Assembly (NCBI GenBank): GCA_021234155.1
Contig: JAJEKV010000024.1
Span: 17,321,030-17,385,029, forward strand
Direction of reading: 5' to 3'
DNA length: 64,000 bases
Source of the DNA: Isoetes taiwanensis
Lineage: Eukaryota; Streptophyta; Lycopodiopsida; Isoetales; Isoetaceae
Shown in pieces: positions 1 through 11,764 of this stretch. How positions within the stretch are numbered: the stretch's first letter is position 1; every line of letters starts with the position of its first letter. A program made the translations under genes and the position numbers. A model generated the notes under the pieces. That model had not been told where the DNA came from, did not search any database, and worked only from the letters and a program-made list of their open reading frames with translations.

Positions 1-719
1 TAGCTGAGGAACTTAAGGTTTCGGGAATTCTTCAGAAGGTCCATATGGTGTTTGGCAAATCCTTTATGACTGCCACAACAAAGGGCATTTGCTATAGTGT
101 GACACATTTCCTGTAAGCAATATAATATGTAACAAAACTGGACATTCAAAATTATCTATGAACTTTAAAATAGATTCTTCAATATGAGTGCATTGCATAT
201 GTATTTTACGATGTGAGATAAACATGTGTATTACAAACTAAATAAGATAAAGATGAAAAAGGATAATTAACTATGACTGGCTAGTGAATCAAGCTCAAAT
301 TTCAAGTAGGCCCCTATTGAAATGTTAGTGATTTTGAAGGGATCTAATAGGATATGAAGAGAATTTGCATAGAATCTAAGGGAATCTTGGAAGAATTTTA
401 GAGATGACATCTAGGGCATGACTCGACTGAATCTAGAAGAATATTTCCATATCTTTTGAAATGTTAGGGATTTTGAAGGAATCTAATAGAATATGAAAAG
501 AATTTGCACAGAATCTAAGGGAATCTTGGAAGAATTTCAGAGATGACGTTTAGGGCATAACTCGACTGAATGGAAATAGACACTTGGTTTTCTAGTTGAA
601 TATAAGGTTTGTTTAACATCCATTGCCGGTCAGATTTGTGCCTCTTTTGCACCATTCTGGCCCAAAGTTGTCGCGATAAATTTCTTTGAGGAGTTGAAAA
701 GAAAAGTAAAAGAATATAA
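1..719. repeat. Non-coding DNA with a 115-bp tandem duplication
   Basis: No credible coding region is seen. Positions 319-433 and 458-572 are two copies of the same roughly 115-bp AT-rich segment, differing at scattered sites and separated by a 24-bp spacer. The rest of the stretch shows no recognisable feature. Confidence 0.7.
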
Positions 720-1000
720 TAAATAATATCACGATGCCAGCCTAGTGGTCAAACTATTGGTAATGGGCAACCCCCATCCAAAGCTCAAAATCCACTGACT
801 ATTATTGGATGGAAATAATAAAATGAAATAAATGAATAGAACATCCATCGCGATAACAGCCTAGTGGTCAAGCTATTGATAATGGTTGACCCCATTCAAT
901 ACCCAAAACCCGCTGACTATCATCGGTGCAAAAATAAAAATAAATAAATGAAAAGAACATCCATCACGGTAATAACCTAGTGGTCAAGTCATCGATAAAA
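720..1000 (+). repeat. Tandem SINE-like units (about 118 bp)
   Basis: Three head-to-tail units start near 720, 839 and 956; the last is incomplete. Each has a CTAGTGGTCAA block like a pol III A box and, about 45 bases later, a degraded AACCC-CTGACTAT block. The units share this layout with the better preserved SINE at 1231-1378, so they look like older, decayed members of the same tRNA-derived family. The A-rich AAATAAATGAA stretches between units look like former tails. Confidence 0.55.
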
Positions 1001-1230
1001 AGAAAAGAGGAGACAAAAAATAATGGGAATCCCATGATAGTCGGTTATAGCACCTATCTATCCTACGAGCGCAAAACAGATGGTGCAGGTTCAACTCCTG
1101 CATGTTCTTTCACATCGCAAGGATGTCCAGAATTGAGATCTATTCGATATAGCACAAAACTTCTTTTGCAGCGGGTTGGAGAAGAGAAATGTTTGCGGCG
1201 GCCTGTAATACACTGAAATTTTCTCCTCCA

Positions 1231-1378
1231 CCAGGTGGAGGTCTAGTGGTAAGGCCTTCGATTGGGGTGAACCCCATCAGGGTTCGAAACCCACTAGCTA
1301 CCATCGGGTGGGAACATGGGCGGGTGCAAGCCACCAACCATGCCTTCAAGGCCAAAAAAAAAAAAAAAAAAAAAAAAT
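1231..1378 (+). mobile_element. tRNA-derived SINE with poly(A) tail
   Basis: The segment has an A-box-like GGTCTAGTGGTAAGG near 1238 and a near-perfect B box GGTTCGAAACCC near 1280, the spacing expected of an internal pol III promoter. It ends in an uninterrupted run of about 23 A residues. No flanking target duplication could be recognised, so the 5' boundary is approximate. Confidence 0.7.
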
Positions 1379-1410
1379 CCCCCTAAACATTATGATTGAT
1401 AAACTGTTCT

Positions 1411-1504
1411 TCAACATGATGTGTCCATACATATGCATAATAGTGAAAGTTTCTATGTCAACATGATGTGTCCATACATATGCATAATAGTGAAAGTTTC
1501 TATG
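1411..1504. repeat. 47-bp tandem duplication
   Basis: Two essentially identical 47-bp units (1411-1457 and 1458-1504) lie immediately after the SINE tail. A further imperfect duplication of about 50 bp is visible around 1689-1775. Open frames across both are by-products of the repetition. Confidence 0.8.
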
Positions 1505-1775
1505 AATTAAATCGTGATACAAGCTACAACATGTTGTTGCCAAAACAAATTATTTATCTTTGCATTAGACGTGACTTCACATATCAAGTATATGCAAGAT
1601 AGATAGGTTGTTGGTGTATCAAGGATATAAACTTACCCAAACTAGTAACAGTGCCCGGCGTTGCCGGGCTTTAAACAATTTGTGACGTTGGGATGTTATG
1701 TTTTTAGTATCATTTTGCACATAAATAAAGTATGTGAAGTTGGGATGTTGTGTTTTTAGTATCATTTTGCACAGG

Positions 1776-2539
1776 CGCAAAAAAATTTGTCCCCAAATGA
1801 TATGGATTTGAATCAATTTCTATTGTAATGTAGAAAAGCCGATGGCGTGACCGAATTCTGCAGGTCATGATGGAAGCATGAACGAATTCTACAGGTTTTG
1901 TGTAGCGATTTGCCATTTCCAATAAGAATGCTTCAAGAAACTTGTCGGAATGCAGACCCACTTACCTTGATGTATAGCAATGTAGTTCGTGGACTGTTAT
2001 TAAAAGGCAAAAGTAGTTTTGTTGCGAAGTTATTGGGTGTGTAAATTTATGATCAAAGCTTCTGCGCATTTTGAAAAGCAACCAAATATCTAGCCCTCGT
2101 GCATCCAAAGCATATGATATATTCAATATCAGAATGTTGGGCACCAATGTCCATTGTACTTTTAGAGATGTATTGGAAGGGGTATATCGAGCCTAATATC
2201 TACAGCCTCCCTGCTAAGATTCAAGGTTTGATTGTTTCATTGTACCTTATACTTTTGGATAGGTCTATATGGGAAGTGCTTAGATATTTAATAATGTGGG
2301 TTAGGATACGCCAATGTCAAATTTTGGCATGTCACTGCCTAGGAAACTTGTCCTTGCCTTCCAAATTTGGAAATTGCATTGTTGAGGCTTGATAGTTTTT
2401 CTTGGTCACATTGGCGGCATCATATTTTCAAGTTAAATGATTGTTCATACGCAAGGTTTTAGGAAGAAGACTACATTGCCTTAAAAAGGAAATTCTTATG
2501 AAAAGATATTTGAACTTAGCAAGTTGTGGAAGTAATGGG
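1776..2539. other. Non-coding stretch, nothing recognised
   Basis: AT-rich sequence with only short open frames in all phases and no domain, RNA gene or repeat that I can identify. Confidence 0.5.
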
Positions 2540-3350
2540 TGGAATTTTTGAATATTTTCATTCTAGAAGTCCCTCTTCCCATAGAAAAAGCGATTGCACA
2601 TACAGTTTTGCATATTGCGTTCCAAGCATATTGGTTATTTGCATAGAATCGGATATGCTAGATGCTCTAAGAAATTTAGGTGGAATTTCTTGGTTTTCAT
2701 TTTGTAGCCCCTTTTCCTTCGAAGAAAGGACAAAAAATACGTGCACATACATTGCAGATTATGTTCCAGTTGTATTTACCATATGCATGAACAATGTTCT
2801 ATACTCCAAGGACTGGTCATTTGCATAGAACTGAATATATTCCTATGCTCTAAGAAATTTAGGTGGTTGTTCTAAATAGCCACATTCTGAAGTCCCATTC
2901 CCTTCAAAAGAATGGACTAAAAATGCCTGCACATACATTCCATATTGCGTTGCAGTTCATTGATCATCTGCAAAAATGCCTCCACATTCTGAAGTCCCAT
3001 TCCCTTCAAAAATAGGGACTAAAAATGCCTGCACATACGTTCCATAGTTCCATATTATGTTGCAGTTCTATCGATCTGCAAAAACGCCTGCACACACGTT
3101 GCATATTATGTTTCAATTGTATTTTGTCATCTATATGAACAATGTTCATGTGCTCTAAGGGCTGGTCGTCTGCATAGAACCGGGTATATTCCTATACTGT
3201 AAGAAATTTAGGTGGTTTTCTGAATATCTTCATTTTGAAGTCCCTTACCCTTCGAAGAAGGGACAAAAAATAAATGCTTGCACATATATTGTATATTATG
3301 TTGTAGTATTAGTTATCTGCATGAACAATCCTCATGTGCTAAGGTTTCGA
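2540..3350. repeat. Degenerate tandem array, 100-170 bp units
   Basis: A block containing GAAGTCCCATTCCCTTC, then AAAATGCCTGCACATAC and GTTGCAGTT recurs at least five times between about 2565 and 3330, with unit length varying by internal deletion. No coding potential is evident. Confidence 0.65.
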
Positions 3351-3469
3351 TGGATGCAGGCTTCATGTTGCGAACAAATGGGAGAAAACATAGCTTATAT
3401 CCTTCCACTGTATCTTAATACATAACACGACTGTCAAGGTTAAATTACGTCGTATCTTACCAGAAATGC

Positions 3470-4171
3470 TAATTGTTGTTTCCAGTCTAAAATAATGAAC
3501 AGTAAATCCTGAGAAACAAAAATACTAATGCTTTTTCCAACTTGTAAGAATCGAATGATAAATCCTGAGAAAGTTGCTTTAAACATCCAGCTGCCTGAAC
3601 ACACAATAGGACTGTCAAGGTTAAATTACATTGTATCTTACCAGGAATTCTAATTATTGTTTCCAGTCGCAAATAAGGAATTCTAATTATTGTTTCCAGT
3701 CGCAAATAACAAACAGAAAGTTGCTTTAAAAATCCAGTTGCCTGAAGGTTTAGCAGCAAAGTATATTGTTTCTTTAGCCAGTGATTGAGACAAATGTCTT
3801 CTCAGATTTGCTTGAGACAAATGTCTTCTCATATTTGCTTACCACATGCAGTGAGTGCAACAGACTTCTAATGGAGATCCTTCTGTCACTTTTGAAACTC
3901 TTACTTAAATGACTTAGAAAAAGACAATGTTGTTTGATACAATAGCAACCCATAACAGGTTTCAAACTGGCTATTGCCTAATTCATAAACATGCAATGGA
4001 ATACTCGAGAAACGTACAACATACAGTGAACTGCAAACTTAAATGACTTAGAAAAAGACAATGTTGTTTGATACAATAGCAACCCATAACAGGTTTCAAA
4101 CTGGCTATTGCCTAATTCATAAACATGCAATGGAATACTCGAGAAACGTACAACATACAGTGAACTGCAAA
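3470..4171. repeat. Local tandem duplications, including a 134-bp pair
   Basis: Short units around 3590-3720 repeat a TTCTAATTATTGTTTCCAG block. Positions 3904-4037 and 4038-4171 are an almost exact tandem duplication with a 134-bp period. No gene is seen. Confidence 0.75.
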
Positions 4172-4635
4172 TTTCTACACGCCCACAATGGAATCAAGAA
4201 ATACCAGATGACAAATGCATGCTACAGGGAGAGAGCATGAGACCAATTTTGGAACACACCTCATTGTAATTATAAACATGCAGTCCGCTGTTAAACGGCT
4301 CCAAGGTGTCTGCCATGTGGCAACCTGATCAAGGATATATCATTTTGTTTAAATAGAGGTACTCTATTGTAAATTTCAATTAAGAAAACACAACAGCTTT
4401 GCTGACGTTACCTTAATAGAGATGCATGATACATGAAACATGCGAGTACATCTCAGCACCTTATCATCAGCATCTTCAACATCTTACTACCAAAAATTTT
4501 GCTCCCTGGGCCACCCTTCCTGATATGTGGGTCTTCTTATACTGCATAAGTATTAGTCCAGGTATGGAAGTTGCCCTCTAAAATGTTTGGAAGCATGTCT
4601 GAACATAAACATAATATATAGACCAAATAAAACAT

Positions 4636-5610
4636 TTGGAGGTTTTCTATGAAAAGTTGTTTGTTGCAAGATGTGAGGCTACCATATTATACGGCTGACA
4701 GCATAAAGTGCAGGACAACCCAATTAGAATTGGCGTGGCACATCTCAGCAAAAGATATAAGTTCTTCAGTAATTTGCCAATTGCTAGTACTGCCTAGAAG
4801 CAAACAGCAACAAAGATGTCAGCTAGATGTAAGCCTGTTAGGTTGTTCTGGCAAGAAGACCTACCATTTATTCGCAACAAAAGAAGACCTTCGCTGGAAA
4901 ATATTACGGAGAGTAAATTGACATCTCGAAGAAAATGAACTAAACAATAAGGAGCTTTGTATCACTAAAGGAAAATGGATAATCTGCATCCAACATTCGT
5001 GTTTGGCATTCTTGAGCATCCTAATAGCTTTCAGATACAAAAATACATGCAGACCATAGATACAAAAGGACATTTTGAGCATCTTAATAGCTTTCAAAAC
5101 TACATGCAAATCATAGATACATTGGAGGTCTTCTATGAAGAGTTGTTTGTTGCAAGATGTGAGGCTACCATATTATAAGGCTGACAGCATAAAGTGCAGG
5201 ACAACCCAATTAGAATTGGCTTGGCACATCTCAGCAGATATAAGTTCTTGAGTAATGTGCCAATTGCTATCCATTACTGCCTAGAAGCAAACATCAACAA
5301 AGATGTCAGCCAGATGTAAGCCTGTTAGGTTGTTCTAGCAAGAAGACCTACCATTTATTAGCAACAAAAGAAGACCTTCGCTGGAAAATATTATGGAGAA
5401 TAAATTGACATCTCGAAGAAAATGAACTTAACAATAAGGAGCTTTGTACCACTAAAGGAAAATGGATAATCTGCATCCAACATTCGTGTTTGGCATTCTT
5501 GAGCATCATAATAGCTTTCAGATACAAAACTACATGCAGACCATAGATACAAAACGACATCTTGAGCATCTTAATAGCTTTCAAAACTACATGCAAATCA
5601 TAGATACGGA
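4636..5610. repeat. 486-bp tandem duplication
   Basis: The segment starting TTGGAGGTTTTCTATGAA at 4636 is repeated from 5122 with only scattered substitutions and small indels, giving a period of 486 bp. Each unit itself contains two copies of a block with AGCTTTCA and ACTACATGCA. The ORFs in this interval change frame between the copies and are not credible genes. Confidence 0.8.
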
Positions 5611-7599
5611 TATCATTCAATAAAAATTTGCACTGACTATCCAAATGGTCCCTTGTATGCAACAGGTGCCTAATTTAGTAAAGAGAGCCAGAATCGTGAG
5701 CAATCATGAATTTCCCTTTTTAAATGGTCATTAATCAAATCTATTTCAGCACGTTCTCAAAAGTTTTGCTACATATATAGAGTGATGACATTTGCTATGG
5801 ACTTGGTGATCTAATAATAATTGATTAGCATACTCTGAAGTGTAGCAGATTACATCTACAAAATTTAATGAGTGAAGAATGGATCTAAGCTGTTCTATAA
5901 GCATGAAAAATAGAGTAGACTTACAAAGCAGCATAACTCCATTGTATTATGCAAATCGTATCCAAAACTCATGCTTATGGCATCTCTCTATATCCCTGAT
6001 ACTGCAACCTGAAAGCAGGGACAATACATCGCACATTCCAGAAAGTACTCACAACAAATCTTATGAAAGAAAACCTGAATCTTGTGCTTCAACCAAAAAC
6101 TATAAGTAGTTAATGTTGTTTCCTTGAAGTGCAGCAAGGACAGTTGCTCAAGAATAACATATTGCCTTAATATGTCGATAGGGTAAAGATAAAGAAAGCT
6201 TCTTCTGGATTGAGTAGAAAGCAACTCCGTCCAACTAACCCATCTATCAAAGCAATAACAAATTAACCGATACAGCATAAATCTGTACCTGGCCTGGATC
6301 GGAGTGAACAGCAAGAGAGTGGGACTCGAAGCAATTTCGAAATCATGGCATGCATGCATACCGAGATGCGGAAAAGGGAAACTCCAACCTCTATCTCGGA
6401 GGATCAAAGAACTATGGCAAGGAATTTCGAAGCCACAGTAAATCGTGGCATGTGCCTGCTCCGGACAGCTGGAATAAGAGCCACGATCCGGAAATCATAC
6501 AGCTGAAAAAACAATCTAATTTTTGGATTGACGGAAACTTATTCCGGCTGCAAAAATCTTCGTAACCTTAGAAAAGCCGCCTGGAAAAAAAATCATAAAA
6601 GTTTTCCACCTGCCGGAAAAACCAAATTTAAACAATAGGATAGCTTGAACCATACAAGTTTGTCAATTCCTCGTTGTGCCATGAACCATTATTATCATTA
6701 GATTATGTAGGCATAGATCACATATCATATCTGTACACCTCATCACAACATATATAAGCCAGCTTCTTTTTTTGTTTGATCCTAATATTTCCGTCCCAGG
6801 AAAATATGTAAGCACGACACGTGTCTTTAAAAATAAATAAATGAAAATTAAAAAAAAAACTGACGTCCCTTTCTCTTGCCGTGCAACCCTGCAGAGCAAG
6901 CAATCCGGCCCTGCTAGTCTTTCGGCTATGGCAGATCCGTCTTTCGGCGCCTCCTAGCTCTCTGGATGTAAGCTATAAGGTAATGGATCTAAGCTACAAG
7001 GTACAGCGAGATGGCCAGGCACAAAGTTAAGGGCGATAAGTTGGGTTCAGGGCAAAAAATTGTTGGAGAGCTCATCCAGACTTGAGCGAAAATGTGGCAC
7101 AGTAGCTTTGTTTGTTTAAATTATTTGCAGGATCAACATAAGCACATTCTCGCCAATGTGGACATCTACTGGGCTCATGCATTGCAGTACTAAATCTGCC
7201 AGCCTTTGCATGCAATTGACGGCAGGTTCCTCACCAAATCTGTGTTCAAAGTTACTAGGCTGTAGTTTCTGAAGAGCTTAGACGTTTTTTCTTACGCCTT
7301 TGTTAATCCTTGGAACTTTATTCATTTGTATCGGATTTGCAGAAGCCCAATTTGAAGCAGCAGAAGACAGAGGAGCAGCAGATAACAGAAGGTGAAGAGG
7401 TTAGAGCTCCTTTTGCCCTCCAAACTAGCTTTATTTTTGCCCTTCTTTTGCTTCACAAATCCGGCATTTGAAGCCCAGATCTAAATCCTTTGGGGTTGGT
7501 TCTTCCATGTTGTCAGGCAACTCTGGTTTTTCTTGGATGCGGATTGATTCAGATGGGAGTAGAAGTACAGATTCTCCCACTGGAACTATTGAAGAGAAA
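5611..7599. other. Non-coding stretch, nothing recognised
   Basis: No domain-bearing reading frame is seen. Several pyrimidine-rich tracts occur between 6550 and 7450, upstream of the pectinesterase relic, but I could not define a promoter or exon there. Confidence 0.4.
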
Positions 7600-8077
7600 T
7601 GTCTGCCTTATAATAGCATGAAAGATGGGAACTCTGCCACAATCTTCCAGCACTGTGATATAAAAGTAATACCTGGCAAGTCGAACTCCGGAACAAGCAC
7701 TTCAGACTGCTCAGGGGCGTTCTGATTCCAACCAAGCAACCGGCATGGTGTTCGAAAAGTGCAGCGTTTCTGCAGACGGGGAGTTTTTGGAAGGGTACGA
7801 AGCAGATCCATGCAGACACAGGGTGTTCTTGGGAAGGCCCTGGAAACCCTTTGCTAGGGTTGTGTTTGCTGATACTTATATGGTCCAAATTGTGGATAAA
7901 AGAGGATGGTCAAGTTGGGACACCTCTGAGAACGATACTAATGTATCCTTTGCAGAGTATAATAGCTATGGCCCTGGAGCTGCCCAAATTAAGGATCGGA
8001 TTTCTTGGTCTGTTCAGCTCGATTATACCCAGCTTGCTTCTTTCTCTGTTCCCGATTTCATTGATGGGTGTCAGTAG
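7600..8077 (+). pseudogene. Pectinesterase (pectin methylesterase), 5'-truncated copy
   Basis: The conceptual product matches the C-terminal half of plant pectinesterases, cell-wall enzymes that demethylate homogalacturonan. The visible family blocks, in order, are NSATIFQHCDI (normally just after the DFIFG motif), QGRSDSNQATG, and FLGRPWKPFARVVF with the GRPWK signature that carries the conserved Arg, followed by the GWSSWD and YGPGA regions. The frame changes between the NSATIFQHCDI block (ending near 7725) and the block starting near 7690-7745, so the copy is frameshifted unless a tiny intron is hidden there. The upstream half, with the pro-region and the Gln/Asp catalytic motifs, is missing. 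The stop is at 8075-8077. I infer a decayed copy or an isolated 3' exon rather than a working enzyme. Confidence 0.7.
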
Positions 8078-8900
8078 CTCATGGTGGTTTGCCTTTTTAG
8101 AAGACTCGATGATTAAGTAAACCAATATATCTTCTTATAACTCAGTTTGGATGTTCAGTCCGTTGTTACATAAGGACTGGAAAATCAATGCATGTTATTC
8201 TCTTAGTTTCTACCTTTGATATATGTAGTTGTTTACATGAATCAAAAGTTTGTTGGGTCCTGTTTTTATGTTCTCTAGGTTTTTGCTCAGAAAGCTACTA
8301 CGGCAGCTCTATGTGTGGACATGTTGTGCTCCGCCAGGAATTTTACATATTAGAACTGCAATGGCAGCGAGGTAATTTTCCTTTGGTACTACTTATACAT
8401 CTAGTTCTTCAAGTCAAGGTAATGGTTTGCTTGCTACATTAATCTATTTCATCTTATAGTGTCTCAGTTATGGGCTTCCAAATAGTCTGCCTTTTCTTAA
8501 AATCGCCCACTTTGGTCCTGAAAGTTGAAACTTTCGGGCAATAGTATGTTCTGGGCTTTAATGGCAGAGGAACTCCTGGCATCCTTCATGTCAATAAACC
8601 CTTTCCGCTCCTTTTGCAATTTCGGCTCAAGGGGTGGGCTTCCTTTATGGCTAATAAGTAACATGACTGGAATGATCTATCCTTCTACTCAAACAATGCT
8701 AGAGACTGCAATGATTTGTCAAGCAATGCCCCGTGGCTGCAACAGCATTTGCCAGTTGTAGAGCCAAAGAATAAACGTTCAGAGGGCTTTTCAACATGCA
8801 ATAGCCTTTCACACGTATCCATACAAGCTACATTTGTGCTGAGTTCATGGATGTCATTTGAGCATCATGAAAACTAAATGCTTCTATTATCTGATCTGGC
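8078..8900. other. Sequence downstream of the pectinesterase relic, nothing recognised
   Basis: Only short open frames occur, none with a recognisable domain. Some could be 3' flanking or intronic sequence of the pectinesterase copy, but there is no direct support. Confidence 0.35.
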
Positions 8901-8914
8901 GTAAACCTAAATTT

Positions 8915-9330
8915 ATGCAGACAATATGCTTCTCCAGGATGTCAATCTTAAGCATCCAGACAATATGGTTCTCCAGGATGTCAATCTTAAGCATCTAGGA
9001 TGTCAATCTTAAGCATCTGGTATATGTGTGCAGGCAGACAAGCTATGTCAATGCCCTAGACACATGTTTGATCTACGAAGATTAATCAGCTCTGCGATTT
9101 TGGTTAGAACTGTAAAACTCACCTTGTGGATCATTCCTAATGGTCTGCGCCTCCTGCATATGTACCATTCTCCATATGTAATATCTCTTGTGCTTCAGAC
9201 ACATAAATTGATCTATTGGAAGAATAAAGAGATCAACTCTGTGATTTTGTTTAGAATTGCAAAGCTCTACTTGTGGATAATTTCTAATAACCTGCTTCTA
9301 ATCAGCATATACATACCATCATTTCTAAAT
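8915..9330. repeat. Short and medium tandem repeats
   Basis: Between 8915 and 9020 a block of about 35-40 bp reading AGGATGTCAATCTTAAGCATC is present three times. From about 9056 to 9320 a longer unit of about 125 bp, containing CAGACACAT and TGTGATTTTG, is duplicated with more divergence. Confidence 0.65.
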
Positions 9331-10610
9331 GCATCATTCGTCATACTTTGCTATGGTCTTTACATGTTAGCTGCAACTTGAGTGTAAAATATCACATGGG
9401 TTATACTCCCTCATTGCATCCCTAATTCATCTGCCCAACTAAGATCTATAGCGTAAGTATTTGAAAGCAAGACACCAGGAATATTTGGAAGCAAGACATA
9501 TGCTGTGAAATTTAAATGATTCAAGTTCACCACGTGCCCAGTTGCATATTTCCCTCCATGGCAACATCAAAGCTAAATATATACACAAAATAAAGCAGCG
9601 TCGATCGTTGTCTCATAGTCTAGAATGGCTGCATTGCATGTAGAGAAAATGCCAAAGAAAGTGACTTTGTTTGGATTTGTGCCATCGAAATTTAATAAAA
9701 GAGGTCCAAGGTTTTCTTGGCAAGACCATGCTATACTGTAGTCATGGTCAAAGAATGTTATGCTTCATTGAACCATCCAACATGACTAATAAGATTTAGT
9801 AAGTTGTACTAGTGATCCACCAAGGTTGTTTGTGGATCCATTATAAAATTCGTGTCTATGTAGACCTAGATATCCTCAAAATGTTTCTTCTTCCAGGTAT
9901 ATGATGTAACAAAGTTCTTGGATGACCATTCGAGTGGGAATGAAGTCATACTATCTTCAACACTTATGAGAGCTCCTCGAAATGTCTTTTTTGGCATAAA
10001 ATTATTGACTTGATCTGATCTGATGCAATCTTGCAGGTACGGATGCAACTAATAATCTTGAGGATGTTGGCCACAGTACAAGCACAAGGGCCATGGTGGA
10101 GGAGTATTACATTGGTGGATCCGTCTACTCCACCACCAAAACCTACTTACCACCAACCAGCCAACATCCTTACAACCATGATAAGACATCAAAATTTGTT
10201 ATCAATTCTTGGTCTTAAGTTACTTGACCGCATGATGCACGCAATTGTCCCAGTTTTATTTATGATTTTGCAACTATATTAAGGAATGGAGTAAGGGAAC
10301 TTAATTCATTTTATTGGCTATGACAGATTGTTGTGAAGTTGTCTAGTTATTATTTTTTGGGTGAGGAATCTAGATTGGAATACTCTATAGATGACATGAT
10401 GTTATGTGGTGTGTTATGGTTAATGTACAAAATGTACAAAATATATATTCCTAACATGCAATACAGAGGACACAAACCAGTGAAGAATACAAAATTAAGG
10501 TGACAGAGGACACAAACCAGTGGAGAATAAAAATTAAAGTGCCTGAAAAATTGAGGTGCCTTAAATGTAATATTACAAGTATCGGCTCACCTTTCCAACC
10601 TCACCTTTCC
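9331..10610. other. Non-coding stretch, nothing recognised
   Basis: AT-rich DNA with no credible reading frame. A short imperfect duplication around ACAGAGGACACAAACCAGTG lies at about 10465-10530. Confidence 0.4.
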
Positions 10611-10618
10611 AACGTGAA

Positions 10619-10662
10619 AGAGAAATGTTCGCGGCGGCCTTGGCCGCCGCGATAAATTTCTT
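10619..10662. repeat. GC-rich palindrome (foldback or fused inverted-repeat ends)
   Basis: The arm GAAATGTTCGCGGCGGCC is followed by TT and then GGCCGCCGCGATAAATTTC, so the 44-bp segment can fold into a long hairpin. The same arm occurs singly near 669-690 (GCGATAAATTTC) and 1187-1203 (GAAATGTTTGCGGCGGCC), and as another palindrome at 57768-57812. This suggests recurrent ends of a small inverted-repeat element. Confidence 0.6.
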
Positions 10663-11224
10663 GTAAATATAATATAGTTAAAAATTTCAATGGATTTTGT
10701 GGAAAACTATTATTGAAGTACAACCAATACACCGGTGAAAATAAAATTACCCTTGTTATGGTTGTTATGGATCGTGGCACAATCATGACCGTTGGTTATT
10801 GTATTGGCCATAGCTAGACTAGTACCTTTTTACATCATATTACACAAGAGCATCCCATAGGGAATCTAGACCCATTGATGGTTTCTTACATTTGCCATAA
10901 GTCAAGCCTAAGATGGTGCAACCTCATATGGCTAACTTCATATGGGATATCCCAATGTGGACTATGTTGTACTAGATATTATTTAAACCATTGAAGAAGT
11001 AAACGAATAACTATATATTTGAATTCGTCCACCAAAGAATGACATAGTTGGGCACGTATTTCCAATGCGAATGGTTCGTCGAAATGGGCTGAAGCAAAAG
11101 GTACAACTGAACATTAACATTAAGGAAAGATTATGATCACATTTTCGTATTGAAGCTTCTTATTGACATATTCTCCTTGGTTTTTAGAATAAATTAGCAA
11201 TACTATGAGCTCGTTTTGATAAAA
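10663..11224. other. Upstream region of the dirigent gene
   Basis: AT-rich sequence of roughly 560 bp between the palindrome and the dirigent start codon. It should hold the promoter, but no TATA element could be assigned with confidence. Confidence 0.35.
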
Positions 11225-11764
11225 ATGAAGATGGCAAAACCTGTATGGATTTTGCAATCTCTTCTTCTGATGTGTGCTATAGCATCAGCCTTGGCACGAT
11301 CTGCATCGGACTCATGCTGCAAAAATTTCAAGAGCACCACCATAGAATTCTATATACATGATAAATTTACAGCACCCAACAAGACATTGTTACAGATTGC
11401 AGGACCTGGAAATTTAACAAATGTGGCATTTGGACTTGTGGGTGTTGTGGATGATCCCATAACAGAGGGTCGGTCTAACACATCCAAGGCTTTGGGCAGA
11501 CTGAGAGGGTTCTTTACTTCTGTTTCCTTGGATGGCCTCACTTTCCTTTTCTCTACTTCTATAATATTGGACAGTAAGAAATACAATGGCACTATTAGCC
11601 TTTTTGGATCGACTCGAGAATCTGATCTTGATCGATTTCTTCCTGTGGTTGGTGGCACTGGTGATTTTGAACGTGCCTCTGGAGTTGCCCATGCTCGTGC
11701 TCTTTCCTCCTTTGATGGATCGACTGCCACAATCTATTATAAGCTTCAAATAACACATCTCTAG
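11225..11764 (+). CDS. Dirigent protein
   Basis: Single-exon frame of about 179 residues, the usual length for the dirigent family. These are secreted plant proteins that steer stereoselective coupling of phenoxy radicals in lignan and related pathways. The N-terminus (MKMAKPVWILQSLLLMCAIASA) is a hydrophobic signal peptide, so the protein should enter the secretory pathway. Family blocks follow in order: IEFYIHDKF, VVDDPITEG, LGRLRGFF, SLDGLTFLFS, YNGTISLFG and FLPVVGGTGDFERASG. Asn-Lys-Thr, Asn-Leu-Thr and Asn-Gly-Thr sequons are potential N-glycosylation sites. The start is the ATG at 11225; a second in-frame ATG follows at 11231, and an upstream TTG extension is not needed. The frame is intact with no sign of decay. 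Which substrate it acts on, or whether it is a non-enzymatic paralogue, cannot be told from sequence. Confidence 0.92.
   Translation: MKMAKPVWILQSLLLMCAIASALARSASDSCCKNFKSTTIEFYIHDKFTAPNKTLLQIAGPGNLTNVAFGLVGVVDDPITEGRSNTSKALGRLRGFFTSVSLDGLTFLFSTSIILDSKKYNGTISLFGSTRESDLDRFLPVVGGTGDFERASGVAHARALSSFDGSTATIYYKLQITHL

Noticed and set aside
1046-1115. tRNA-like sequence (TCGGTTATAGCACC... and CAGGTTCAACTCCTGC)
   Set aside because: A T-arm-like hairpin is present, but no acceptor stem pairs around it and no proper anticodon arm could be drawn; it may be a worn SINE piece.
2526-2828. 100-codon frame with hydrophobic stretches
   Set aside because: It lies in the degenerate tandem array, and its sister repeats do not keep the frame.
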